Assembly (NCBI GenBank): GCA_021325175.1
Contig: JAJPHS010000145.1
Location: forward strand, 62,001-126,000
DNA length: 64,000 bases
Source of the DNA: Terriglobia bacterium
GTDB taxonomy: Bacteria > Acidobacteriota > Terriglobia > Bryobacterales > Bryobacteraceae
Direction of reading: 5' to 3'
Part shown: positions 51,378 to 60,900 of the stretch, one piece after another
How positions within the stretch are numbered: position 1 is the stretch's first letter
Layout of the letters: each line of letters starts with the position of its first letter
Notes under the pieces: model-generated
The model's database searches: none
What the model saw: only the letters and a program-made list of their open reading frames with translations
What the model was told of the DNA's origin: nothing
Position numbers and translations under genes: made by a program

Positions 51378-52556
51378 CTAATCGGCCGCCGCGCCGGAAG
51401 CTTTCAACTGCCCGATCACCTCGCGCGCCAGCGCCGCGATTTCGTCGTTCCGCACGCCCTTCTTACGGTCGGCCAGCGCCGTAAATCGCGTGTAAAGAAC
51501 ATCGAGCTCCTGGCGCGTCAACGGAATGCCCAGATCCTCGCAGCGCCGCGCCAGCGCGTGACGCCCGCTGTGCTTGCCCAGCACCAGCCGCGTTTCCGGC
51601 ACTCCCACCGTCCTCGGCTCGATAATTTCATACGTCGTGCGCTCCTTCAGATAGCCGTCCTGATGAATGCCCGCTTCGTGCGCGAACGCATTCTCGCCGA
51701 CAATCGCCTTGTTCGGCTGCGGGCCGAAGCTGATGATCGAGCTCAGCAACTGGCTGGCGGAGAAAAGATGCTCGGTGGCGATGCGCGTCTCAAACGGCAG
51801 ACGATCGCGGCGCGTGTTCATGGCCATCACCACCTCCTCGAGCGCGGCGTTTCCGGCGCGCTCGCCGATGCCGTTGATGGTGCACTCGATCTGCCGGGCG
51901 CCGGCGTGCAGCGCCGCCAGCGAATTCGCCGTCGCCATGCCCAGATCGTCATGGCAATGCACGCTGACCACCGCCGAATCGCCCAGCGCGCCCGCCATTC
52001 TGCCGATCATCGCCGCATATTCTTCCGGAACCGTATACCCCACCGTATCGGGAAGATTCACCGTGCGCGCGCCCGCCGCCACCACCGCCCGGCAGACCTG
52101 CTCCAGATAATCCGGATCTGTTCGCGTCGCGTCTTCGGCCGAAAATTCGACATCGTCAACATAGCTGCGCGCCAGCGCCACCGCCGCGCACGCCTCCTCT
52201 AAAACCTGCTGCCGCGTCTTTTTCAATTTGTATTGCAGATGAATGTCGCTGGTCGCCAGGAACGTGTGAATCCGTGGCCGGCGCGCCTGCTTCAACGCGC
52301 GCGCGGCTTCATCCACGTCCGCCTTGTTGGCTCGCGCCAGCGCCGCAACGTTGGCCCACGGAAATTCCCTGCTGACCGCCGCCACCGCCTCGGCGTCCCC
52401 TTCGGAAGCGATCGGAAAACCGGCCTCTAAAATATCCACGCCGGTCTCGATCAGCTTCGCCGCCATTTTGATCTTTTCCGGCACGGTCATCGAGCAGCCG
52501 GGCGACTGCTCGCCATCGCGCAGGGTCGTATCGAAAATGTATACGCGTTCGGGCAT
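51378..52556 (-). CDS. leuA: 2-isopropylmalate synthase lacking the C-terminal regulatory domain
   Basis: The 392-residue protein has the DRE-TIM catalytic barrel: FDTTLRDGEQSPGC, the metal-binding VSVHCHDDLGMATANSLAALHAGARQIECTINGIGERAGN, and the helical subdomain with FAHEAGIHQDG. It ends at about the point where the LeuA allosteric dimer domain (~120-130 residues) would begin; E. coli LeuA is 523 residues. Family members of this short kind can be isopropylmalate synthase, homocitrate or citramalate synthase; the leuBCD neighbours favour leucine. Feedback inhibition by leucine would be absent unless another regulator acts. It is divergent from a LysR gene. Confidence 0.9.
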   Translation of the reverse strand: MPERVYIFDTTLRDGEQSPGCSMTVPEKIKMAAKLIETGVDILEAGFPIASEGDAEAVAAVSREFPWANVAALARANKADVDEAARALKQARRPRIHTFLATSDIHLQYKLKKTRQQVLEEACAAVALARSYVDDVEFSAEDATRTDPDYLEQVCRAVVAAGARTVNLPDTVGYTVPEEYAAMIGRMAGALGDSAVVSVHCHDDLGMATANSLAALHAGARQIECTINGIGERAGNAALEEVVMAMNTRRDRLPFETRIATEHLFSASQLLSSIISFGPQPNKAIVGENAFAHEAGIHQDGYLKERTTYEIIEPRTVGVPETRLVLGKHSGRHALARRCEDLGIPLTRQELDVLYTRFTALADRKKGVRNDEIAALAREVIGQLKASGAAAD

Positions 52557-52584
52557 GGCCCAAGAATGGCACCTTACTCCGAAT

Positions 52585-52617
52585 TTGACAAATTTATAAT
52601 TTTCAATATTCTATAAT
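52585..52617 (+). promoter_or_regulatory. Promoter and possible operator between leuA and the LysR gene
   Basis: A perfect TTGACA (52585-52590) and TATAAT (52612-52617) occur, but 21 bp apart; a second -10-like TATTCT at 52607-52612 gives 16 bp. The TATAAT ends 8 bases before the LysR ATG with no ribosome binding site between. TTATA (52594-52598) and TATAA (52612-52616) form a dyad, typical size for a LysR site. The 69-bp gap is AT-rich against a GC-rich background. Confidence 0.6.
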
Positions 52618-52625
52618 CTGTTTTT

Positions 52626-53498
52626 ATGGATCTGAATCCGCTGCGGGTCTTTCTCACGGTCGCCTCTGAAAAAAGTTTCTCACGCGCCGCCGAGAAACTG
52701 CTCCGCACCCAACCGGCTATCTCTCTGGCCATCCAGCGGTTAGAGTCCGAACTGGAGGAAAAACTGATTGACCGCTCGGCCAAGGAGCTGCTGCTTACCG
52801 ACGCCGGACAGATCGTTTTCGACTATGCCCGGCGATTCGACACGTTAGAAAGCTCTCTCGAAAATGCGCTGGCCGAGCTGCGCGACAAATCGGCCGGGCG
52901 GCTGATCATCGGAGCCAACGAATCCTCGACGCTCTATTTACTCGACCACATCGCCCGCTTCCGCGCCCGTTATCCACGGATCAAGCTGCAAATCCGCCGC
53001 AGTTTTTCAAGCAAAATTCCAGCGGAGTTGATCGATGGCGAGCTCGAGCTCGGCCTGCTGAGCTACGATCCCGAAGACGACCGGCTGATCACCACCGTCA
53101 TCTACACCGATCATCTTTCCTTCATTGTGTCGCCGCGGCACCGCCTGGCGTCGCGCGAGGAAGTTTCCATCACCGATCTCGGCGAGGAGATTTTTATCGC
53201 GCACAACGTCATTTCACCCTATCGCGCGCAAGTCATTCGCGAATTCCAGCGTTATAAAGTTCCGCTGCACATGGATGTCGAAATGCCGACCGTGGAGGCG
53301 ATCCGCAGGATGGTGCAGCGCGATCAGGGAGTTGCGTTTCTGCCGCGCATGGTGGTGGATGAAGAGATCCGGCAGGGAACACTGCGCGAGGTTCGGGTGC
53401 GGGAAATCGGGATGGAGCGTCCGATCCGCCTGGCCCATCCCGCCCGCAGGGCGCTGAGCCACGCCGCGGAGGCGTTTCTCGAACTGGTGCGCGCTTAA
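52626..53498 (+). CDS. LysR-family transcriptional regulator, probably of the leu operon
   Basis: The 290-residue protein has the N-terminal winged helix (LNPLRVFLTVASEKSFSRAAEKLLRTQPAISLAIQRLESELEEKL) with the LysR helix-turn-helix, and the two-part effector-binding domain with GRLIIGANESSTLYLLDHIARFRARYP. It is divergently arranged with leuA across a 69-bp AT-rich gap, the usual layout for a regulator of its neighbour. The effector would plausibly be 2-isopropylmalate or leucine, as in other leu regulators, but that is inference. It converges on cutA with a 4-bp overlap. Confidence 0.93.
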   Translation: MDLNPLRVFLTVASEKSFSRAAEKLLRTQPAISLAIQRLESELEEKLIDRSAKELLLTDAGQIVFDYARRFDTLESSLENALAELRDKSAGRLIIGANESSTLYLLDHIARFRARYPRIKLQIRRSFSSKIPAELIDGELELGLLSYDPEDDRLITTVIYTDHLSFIVSPRHRLASREEVSITDLGEEIFIAHNVISPYRAQVIREFQRYKVPLHMDVEMPTVEAIRRMVQRDQGVAFLPRMVVDEEIRQGTLREVRVREIGMERPIRLAHPARRALSHAAEAFLELVRA

Positions 53499-53818
53499 AT
53501 CGCGCCGACCTCGCGATCGAGCCACGTCAGATATTCTTCCGAGCCATCGACGATCGGCATCGCGATCACCTCCGGCAGTTCGTAGGAATGGACGCTTGAA
53601 AGCTCGGCGCGCAGCGCGGCGAAAAGATCGCGGCGCGATTTGATCAGCAGCACCAATTCCCCCGCTTCTTCAATCGCCTCTTTCCAGCGATAGATGCTGC
53701 GGGCGCCCGGCACAATATTGACGCAGGCGGCCAGCCGTTTTTCGATCAGGCGCCGCGCGACCTGTTCGGCCTCTTGTTCGGAATCGCAGGTGGTCAGCAC
53801 GACAATCTTATCCGTCAC
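53495..53818 (-). CDS. cutA: Divalent-cation tolerance protein CutA
   Basis: The 107-residue protein matches the CutA1 trimer family: TTCDSEQEAEQVARRLIEKRLAACVNIVPGARSIYRWKE and SVHSYELPEVIAMPIVDGS are its signature strands. Reported functions are copper or heavy-metal tolerance and signal binding. Its last bases overlap the LysR gene convergently. Confidence 0.95.
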   Translation of the reverse strand: MTDKIVVLTTCDSEQEAEQVARRLIEKRLAACVNIVPGARSIYRWKEAIEEAGELVLLIKSRRDLFAALRAELSSVHSYELPEVIAMPIVDGSEEYLTWLDREVGAI

Positions 53819-53846
53819 TCTTCCACCGATACCATAGTGTCGGGCG

Positions 53847-54125
53847 CTATCCGAGCAAAGCTCGCGCGATCCCCCCCGGTGTTCGCGATTCGATCAGGCA
53901 GCGCGCCGCCCCTTGCCGTCCTTCGACGCGAATAGTTCCGCAGCGTTCCGAGACGCGATACGCGGTCTTCGCGCCGTGGTGCCACAGCAGCGAATCGAGC
54001 GGCCAGTCGGAATCTGCAATCACCCGGATCCCGGATTCGCCAAGCAGGATCGTCAGATCCGAAGCTGAGCCGGCCGATTCTGCCGCCCGAAAAATTTCTT
54101 CCGCCTGCTGGGCGAACCCGCTCAT
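53847..54125 (-). CDS. Small unknown protein, 92 residues
   Basis: The start MSGFAQQAEEIFRAAESAGSASDLTILLGE leads to a beta-rich part (GIRVIADSDWPLDSLLWHHGAKTAYRV) and ends ALLG. I recognise it as a kind of conserved hypothetical seen in acidobacteria but no function. It lies 28 bp upstream of cutA in the same direction. Confidence 0.68.
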   Translation of the reverse strand: MSGFAQQAEEIFRAAESAGSASDLTILLGESGIRVIADSDWPLDSLLWHHGAKTAYRVSERCGTIRVEGRQGAARCLIESRTPGGIARALLG

Positions 54126-54204
54126 AAAGTACTTATCGCAAAATACCCGCGAAACTCGAAGCCGGAGACGGCCGATTCACGAAAAAGTGTTGCTGTGGAG
54201 CCGC

Positions 54205-54645
54205 TTAGGCGTACGCCCGGCCGAGCCATTCGGCAACCAGCGCCGGTTTTTCGCGGCCCTCCACTTCAACCACCACTCCCCAGGCGATTTCCACGCCGCC
54301 TTCGACATCCTTGAGCGAGTTCAGCGTGAAGCGCGCGCGAACGCGGCTGCCGGCCGGGACGGCTCCGGTGAAGCGCAAGCGATTAAATCCATAGTTGATC
54401 GACATGCGAGCGCGCAGCGCCACGGCTTCGCGAATCAGAACCGGCAGCAGCGAAACCGTCAGAAAGCCGTGCGCGATGGTTGCCCCGTAAGGCGACTCGC
54501 GCCGCGCGCGCTCGCAGTCGATGTGAATCCATTGGTCGTCGCCGGTGACGCGCGCGAAATCGTCGATCCGCTGCTGCGTGATTTCGCGCCAGGAACTGAC
54601 GCCGATTTCCTGGCCGGCGCGCGACCGCAATTGGTCGATGGTCAC
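54205..54645 (-). CDS. MaoC-like (R)-hydratase
   Basis: The hot-dog fold is clear: FARVTGDDQWIHIDCERARRESPYGATIAHGFLTVSLLP carries the catalytic Asp and His of (R)-specific enoyl-CoA hydratases (D-x4-H and the following IAHG). It hydrates 2-enoyl-CoA, for example for polyhydroxyalkanoate supply or fatty-acid breakdown. Its start overlaps the stop of the PQQ dehydrogenase gene by 4 bp, so the two are coupled. Confidence 0.9.
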   Translation of the reverse strand: MTIDQLRSRAGQEIGVSSWREITQQRIDDFARVTGDDQWIHIDCERARRESPYGATIAHGFLTVSLLPVLIREAVALRARMSINYGFNRLRFTGAVPAGSRVRARFTLNSLKDVEGGVEIAWGVVVEVEGREKPALVAEWLGRAYA

Positions 54646-56420
54646 TTGCCGTCGATCGAAAAAGCGAGCAGGACGTTGCCCGGCACGCCGCCGAATAATC
54701 CGTAGCCCGAATTCACGTAGACCATGCCATGCGCGATCGTCGGCCCCGGACCGTCAATCGAGCCGCCCTTGGCGTCCACGCCGTTGACGGTGTCGAATTT
54801 GCGATTGGTGTCAAAATTCCACAAAATGGCGCCATTTTCGGCGGAATAAGCGCTAAAACGACCGTTTAGCGCGCCCGAAAAAACCACTCCCGGAATTACC
54901 GATACCGCCGCCGAGTGGCCCTTCATGCCCGGCACATCGGCCGGCGGCGCGAACCATTTCTGCTCTCCGGTGGCGAGATCCAGCGCATAAAGCCCCGGCG
55001 CGCCATCGTTTCGCACCAGGCGATCGGAAATCGCCGCGTAAACCAGATGATCGTCGGCGGCATGGCCCCATTCTACGCCGCCCAGCGCGCTGCCTTTGCC
55101 CAGTCGCTTCTGCCACAAAATCTTGCCTTTATCATCCGGATCGAGACCGTAAACGACGCCGGATTTCTGCCCGGCAATCAGAATATCCTTGCCATCCGGC
55201 AGCGTTTTTAAAATCGTGGATGTGCCGAAATCAAAATCCGGACCCGCTTCTTCCGGGCAATTCGGATTGTTGGGACAGCCGATGATGAAATTATCGTTGG
55301 GCTGCACCTGGCTCGCCCAAAGCAGCCGGCCGGTTTCCAGATCAAAGGCCAGAATCGAGTCGCTGGTGTTGATCGGGACGCCGGTATAGGAGTTTCCGCC
55401 GCTGGCGTAAAGCCGCTTGCGTTTCAAATCGATCGTCGGGGCGGACCAGACCGCGACGCCCGCGGGTCCGTAAAGTTGAGTGCCTTTGCTGTTGGTTTTA
55501 TAGGGCTTGGCGGGATCGGGGACGGTGTACGTTTTCCAGATCAGCTTGCCGGTTGCCGCATCGAGGGCCGAAACGCTGCCGCGAAAAGTGCAGCAAGGAT
55601 AGTTCGGATTCATCGCGGCGGCTTCCTCGGAGATCGAGCTAATCGGCACGTACAGACGGCCGTTGGACAACACCGGCGCGCCGGTGATGCCGGCCACCGG
55701 ATGATCGTCGATTTTGATTTTCCAAAGCAGCGCTCCGGTTTCCACATCGACGGCGTAGGTTGTGGCGCGCTGATCGCCGAAGTAGGCGGCCCATTTGCCG
55801 TTGGGAAGCTTGCCGATGATGACGGCGCTGCGGACGCCCGCCGTCGCCGCAAACGACCAGTAAATGCACCCGGTCCTGGCATCCAGCGAATAAACATTGC
55901 CGGACATGCTGCCGGCGAAGATGCGCCCGCCGGCGACGGTCGGCTGCGCCCAGGCGCGCGCGTCGTTAGGGAATCCGAAAGCCCACTTCAGCTTAAGCTT
56001 CGCTACATCGGAGGCCGAAAGGCCGGGATGGCGCTGATAGTGCGAGTTGCCGGGATCGATGCCCCATCCGTTCCAGTCTCCATCGGCCAGCGAAAATTGC
56101 GGCGCCGGCGCGGAGCACTTTCCCGCGGCGGCGGTGTTGATAGAGGCGGCGAACTCCTTGCCGGTCAGATAGCGCGCGACGGCGCGGCCTTCCTCCTGGC
56201 TCAAGCCTGCCGCCTGCTGGGTCATCGCGCCGTGGAACATCGCGTCGAAAATAAATTCCGGCGTTTTCGCCGCCAGCTCGGAGCGACCCGGCATCCGTCC
56301 CTGCGGAGCGCCGTCGTGACATGCCGCGCAGCGAGCTTTATAAAGCGCGGCGCCGTCGGGAGGAGCGGCGATCAGACAAAGTGCGGCGGGGATTGCAAGC
56401 AGCAGCCGTCGTAGGCGCAT
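54642..56420 (-). CDS. PQQ-dependent dehydrogenase with N-terminal cytochrome c
   Basis: A signal peptide (LLLAIPAALCLIAA) precedes a small cytochrome c with CAACHDG (about residues 31-37) and MPGRSELAAKTPEF. From ~125 an eight-bladed quinoprotein propeller follows with repeats such as GRIFAGSMSGNVYSLDARTG, GRLLWASQVQPNDN and AGQKSGVVYGLDPDDKGKILWQ. The domain order (cytochrome first) and segments near AGPDFDFGTS resemble polyvinyl-alcohol dehydrogenase-type quinohaemoproteins rather than methanol dehydrogenase. It would oxidise an alcohol in the periplasm. It is co-translated with the MaoC gene, an unusual pairing of periplasmic and cytoplasmic enzymes. Confidence 0.9.
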   Translation of the reverse strand: MRLRRLLLAIPAALCLIAAPPDGAALYKARCAACHDGAPQGRMPGRSELAAKTPEFIFDAMFHGAMTQQAAGLSQEEGRAVARYLTGKEFAASINTAAAGKCSAPAPQFSLADGDWNGWGIDPGNSHYQRHPGLSASDVAKLKLKWAFGFPNDARAWAQPTVAGGRIFAGSMSGNVYSLDARTGCIYWSFAATAGVRSAVIIGKLPNGKWAAYFGDQRATTYAVDVETGALLWKIKIDDHPVAGITGAPVLSNGRLYVPISSISEEAAAMNPNYPCCTFRGSVSALDAATGKLIWKTYTVPDPAKPYKTNSKGTQLYGPAGVAVWSAPTIDLKRKRLYASGGNSYTGVPINTSDSILAFDLETGRLLWASQVQPNDNFIIGCPNNPNCPEEAGPDFDFGTSTILKTLPDGKDILIAGQKSGVVYGLDPDDKGKILWQKRLGKGSALGGVEWGHAADDHLVYAAISDRLVRNDGAPGLYALDLATGEQKWFAPPADVPGMKGHSAAVSVIPGVVFSGALNGRFSAYSAENGAILWNFDTNRKFDTVNGVDAKGGSIDGPGPTIAHGMVYVNSGYGLFGGVPGNVLLAFSIDGK

Positions 56421-56465
56421 GGTATGTTCCTCCGGATAAATTTAGCAGATTTATGCCGGAGCGGC

Positions 56466-57932
56466 CTATGCCGGCGAACCGAGCTTTTCGCGAAGCAGGC
56501 GATTCACCGCCGCCGGATCGGCCTGGCCCTGGCTGGCCTTCATCGCCTGGCCGACCAGAAAACCGAGCACCGCCGATTTCCCGGAGCGATACTGTTCCAC
56601 CTGTTTGGGATTGGCGGCGATCACGTCCTCGATGATCTTCATCACCGCCGATTCATCGCTGATCTGCTTCAAGCCCTCGCGATCCATGATGGCCCGCGGC
56701 GATTCGCCGCTCGCGAACATTTTCGGGAAAATTTCCTTGGCCAATTTTCCGCTGATTTGTCCTTCTTTGATCAATGCGATCAGCGCAGCCAGATTTTCCG
56801 CGCTCACCGGAGATTCTTCGATTTCTTTGCCTGCCTGCTTTAACAGCGCCGCCAGATCGCCCATCACCCAGTTGGCCGCCGCGCGCGGATCTTGCGATCG
56901 GGCGGCGGCGGTTTCGAAATAATCGCTCATCGCGCGCGTGGCGGTGAGGACGCCGGCGTCGTATTCGCGCAGCCCGTAGGATTCGACGAAGCGGCGGCGG
57001 CGCGCGGCGGGCAACTCCGGAACCTGTTTGCGAATTTCTTCAAGCCACGCCTCGCTGATCTCGAGCGGGACCAGATCCGGCTCTGGAAAATAGCGATAAT
57101 CGTGCGCCTGTTCCTTGCTCCTCATGCCGGCCGTTTCGCCGGTTTCGACATTGAATAGCCGCGTTTCCTGCATCACGCGCCCGCCGCTTTCCAAGATCGC
57201 GGCCTGGCGCTCGATTTCATGATCGAGCGCCATTTTGAGGAACCGGAACGAATTTAAGTTTTTGATCTCCGCTTTTGTACCGAATTTTTCCTGGCCGCGC
57301 GGCCGCAGGCTCACGTTGGCGTCGACGCGCAGATGGCCCTTTTCCATATCGCAGGTGGAGACCTGGACGTATTGCAGGATTTGCTTCAGCTCGGTCACAA
57401 AGCCATAGGCTTCCTCGGAGCTTCGCATATCCGGCTCGGTCACGATTTCAATGAGAGGCGTGCCGCTGCGGTTCAGGTCCACGTAGCTGTAGCGGTCGGA
57501 ATCCTTGAAGCCCTCGTGAATGCTTTTGCCGGCGTCATCCTCCATGTGGACGCGGGTGATTCCGATGCGCTTTCCGGCGATTTCGATGAAGCCGTGCCCG
57601 GCCAGCGGCTGATCGTATTGAGAGATCTGGTAGCCTTTCGGCAAATCGGGATAAAAATAATTTTTCCGGGCGAAAATGGACCGGCGGTTGATGTGGCAAT
57701 TCAAGGCGAGCGATGCCTGAATGGCCAGCTCCACCGCCCGGCGATTCAAAACCGGCAGCGCGCCGGGCAGTCCCAGGCAGGTGGGGCAGACGTTGGAGTT
57801 GGGCTCGGCGCCGAAGCTGGTAGGGCAGCCGCAGAAAATTTTGCTTCGCGTCGCAAGCTGGACGTGCACCTCCAGGCCGATGACCGGCTCGTATTTGGTG
57901 ATCACGTCCGCGGAGAGAGTGCCGGCGGACAT
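56466..57932 (-). CDS. gatB: Aspartyl/glutamyl-tRNA amidotransferase subunit B
   Basis: The 488-residue protein has the GatB signatures KYEPVIGLEVHVQLAT, FCGCPTSFGAEPNSNVCPTCLGLPG with the zinc cysteines, LPKGYQISQYDQPL and the C-terminal YqeY-like domain. With GatA and GatC it converts misacylated Glu-tRNA(Gln) or Asp-tRNA(Asn) to the amides; those genes are not near. It lies 41 bp after the TonB receptor gene. Confidence 0.97.
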   Translation of the reverse strand: MSAGTLSADVITKYEPVIGLEVHVQLATRSKIFCGCPTSFGAEPNSNVCPTCLGLPGALPVLNRRAVELAIQASLALNCHINRRSIFARKNYFYPDLPKGYQISQYDQPLAGHGFIEIAGKRIGITRVHMEDDAGKSIHEGFKDSDRYSYVDLNRSGTPLIEIVTEPDMRSSEEAYGFVTELKQILQYVQVSTCDMEKGHLRVDANVSLRPRGQEKFGTKAEIKNLNSFRFLKMALDHEIERQAAILESGGRVMQETRLFNVETGETAGMRSKEQAHDYRYFPEPDLVPLEISEAWLEEIRKQVPELPAARRRRFVESYGLREYDAGVLTATRAMSDYFETAAARSQDPRAAANWVMGDLAALLKQAGKEIEESPVSAENLAALIALIKEGQISGKLAKEIFPKMFASGESPRAIMDREGLKQISDESAVMKIIEDVIAANPKQVEQYRSGKSAVLGFLVGQAMKASQGQADPAAVNRLLREKLGSPA

Positions 57933-57973
57933 GCTTCATTATCGCGCGGAATGTGTTTCGGCTTGCGCGCTCT

Positions 57974-60900
57974 TCAGAAGACGATCTGCGCCTTGAGCTG
58001 GATGATACGAGCCGAGGCATCGGCGCCGGCAAACGAGCCCAGGATGCTCGTCGGAGGCGACAAGGCATTGATTATCAGACCGAAATTGGGATCGCTGACA
58101 TCGGCCACGGGCTTATCGAAGTTCGGATGATTGAACAGATTGAAGAACTGGAATCCGACCGAGAAGCGCGCCGATTCCGAGATGGCGAATCCCTTCATCA
58201 CCGCAAGATCCGTATTGAAATAATCCGGCCCCCGGTATTGGTTGCGCGTCTGCTCGCCGAAAGAGGCAGGCTTGGCGGTGGGACCGGTGAACTGATCCGC
58301 GCCGAGACACGGAGCGTTTACCGCGTTTGGCCCGCAGGTCGTGTAGCCAGCCCTCAGCGGCGTGGCGAACAGAAACATCGGACCGGTGCCCGCCGCCGCG
58401 TTGAAGTTATGCGCGCCGAGGGCCGCCGTGCCCTCGTTATCGATCACCGTGAACGGCAGGCCGCTGCGCGCGAAGATCGCGCCCGAAAGCACCCATCCGC
58501 CGAAAATGTGATTCGGTCCCCAACGGAAGATGTGCCGGAACAGATCGTCCCAGACCCAGCTCACGCTGCCGTAGTGGCGGACGTCGTAATCCGCGTTGCC
58601 GTAGTTGTAGAGCTTGAGATTGTAGGGGTCCTGCGCGGCGAGAACGCTGTTGTTGGTTGCGCCGGCGTTGACGTAGGCAAGCGGCTCGAATCCGCCGTTT
58701 GAAACCTCATCCAGAGCATGGCTGAGCGTATAATTCACCTGGAAAGTTAAGCCGCGCGAGAAGCGGCGGCTCAGGCTCGCCACCAGGCCCTGGTAATTCG
58801 AATTGGCTCCGGTGTCGTAAAAATTGACGACGCCGAATCGCGGATCGGGAGCGGTTTGCGGAAGTCCGGCGAATCCGGGGAAGTAGCCGTTTAATCCCGG
58901 ATTGTAGATGAATTCGTGATAGCCGTGATTGCCGACGTAGTTCAGGCTCGCCACCACCTGCTTGCCGAGGCTGTGCTGGACTTCGAAATTCCATTCGAGA
59001 TATCGCGCCTGGTTGTATTTCGGCTCCATGCTGGTGTAGTTGGGCGGGACAAACGCCGGATTGGAAGCCGAAATCGAGGCCAGCGTTCCTCCATTGGCGA
59101 AGGCGCTGCGGAAGGATTGATTGGCTTGGGCGGCTTGCGTAAACAAGCTGTTGGGCGCTCCCGGCGCGATCGCGCCGCCGGAAATCGTGAAGCTGTTCAG
59201 CTCCGGCGAGTTGCGCGCGAACGGTTCGGCCGCGGTCCCGGGATAGGTATCGCCGAAAATCCCGAAACCGGCGCGGATTACGGTTTTGCCGCTGTTTCCC
59301 GGCGTCCAGGCGATGCCGATGCGCGGCTCCCACAGGATATTGGTCGTGGCGCTGAACGCCTGGTGCAGGCCGGTGTCGATCACCTGGTTATAGGGAATCG
59401 CGGGGTTGTGGCTCAACTGATTAAACGGAGCCGTCATGCGCGCAAAACAGTTCGTCTGGCACACCGGATTGGAGTTATGGTCGATGCGCAGCGCCGGGAT
59501 GATTTTGAGCGAGCTTCCGACCTGAATCTCATCCTGGACATATGCGCCCAAATTGTAAAAAGCAAAGGGTTGTTCGGGCGCGGTGGGGAAACGCTGCGTC
59601 AGGGTCGCGGCCGGTCCGCCGCCGTTATAAAAATCGCCGAGATTGGACTCGGTGATGCGGCCGTTGGTGAATTCCTCAAAGCTCAGATCGGTCAAATCGA
59701 CGCGATGAAAGTTGATGCCGGCCTTCAGGTTGTGGTTGCCGTGCGTCTTTGAAAAATCGTCAATCACCTGATACTGGGTGACGCGCCGGCCCTGCGGGAA
59801 TAAGTAGCCTTCGTTGTTCAATCCGTAAAATGCCGAACCCGAAAATTGAAGGGTGGTCGGGAAGGTGCTGGTTACGGTGGACTCGTTCGGCGGCCCGAAT
59901 CTGGCGCTGTAAAATTGGCCGGACAAAATAAAGTTATTGAACGCGGTCGCGCCCAAGGTGTGATTTTCGCTGATTTGCCCGTTCATCTCCGGCTGGGGGC
60001 TGAAGGCGTTAAATACCGGATTGATCGGATCGGTGTAGGTGGGCTGCGTGCCGCGGTCGATCTGAATGCGAACGAAGGCGCGGTCGCGCTCGCTGAAGGT
60101 GTGATCGACGCGCGCGGTGCCGAGATCTTCCTGGGTGCGATTGCCGATGGTGGAGCGGAACTGGACGGCGCAGGGAACGCCCGGGCCCAGGCCGGTGAAG
60201 CTCCCGCAGCCGCCTCCCGGCGTCGGCGTGGCGCGCGAAGCTCCGGGTGCGCCCGCATACAGCTTGAAAATATTCTGATAGAACGGCACTTCGGCAGGAT
60301 TGGCGGTGGCGACATTGGAGAGGGTCGCGGAAGCAAACTGCGGGCTCGGGATGCGAACCAGCTCGTCGGTCGGAAGAACGATCCGCAAGCCTTCATAATC
60401 GGCGAAGAAGAACGTCTTATCCCGCTGGATCGGCCCGCCAATGCTGGTGGCCCACATGTTCACGTTCGAAAACGGGCGCGGCGTATCGCTGGAATTGTTG
60501 AAGAAATTGTTGGCGTTCATGGCGCGGCCGTTCCAGTAATAGATCGCGTTTCCATGAAAAACATTGCCGCCGGATTTGGAAACCATGTTCGTCTGGGTGC
60601 CGGCCAAGCCGCCATATTGTCCGGAATATCCGTTATTGACCACCGCGACGTCCTGGATTTCATTAAATCCGAGCATCAAATTGGACGCGCCGCTATTGTT
60701 TAAATTCAGAAAAACGTCATTGTTCACCTGCCCATTGATGGTAAATACGTTGGAGGTCGCCGGCAGCCCGAAGGCGGAAAAATTCCCGTATCCCGGCGTG
60801 GTGTTCATCTCGACGCCGGGAGCGATTTGCGCGTAATAGGTCAAATCGTTGCCGGGATTGGGCAGATTTTGTACGGTTTCAACGCCGACATTGGTCGTGA

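Noticed and set aside
52557-52625. T-box or leucine attenuator before leuA
   Set aside because: The gap is only 69 bp, with no leader peptide rich in leucine and no T-box sequence.
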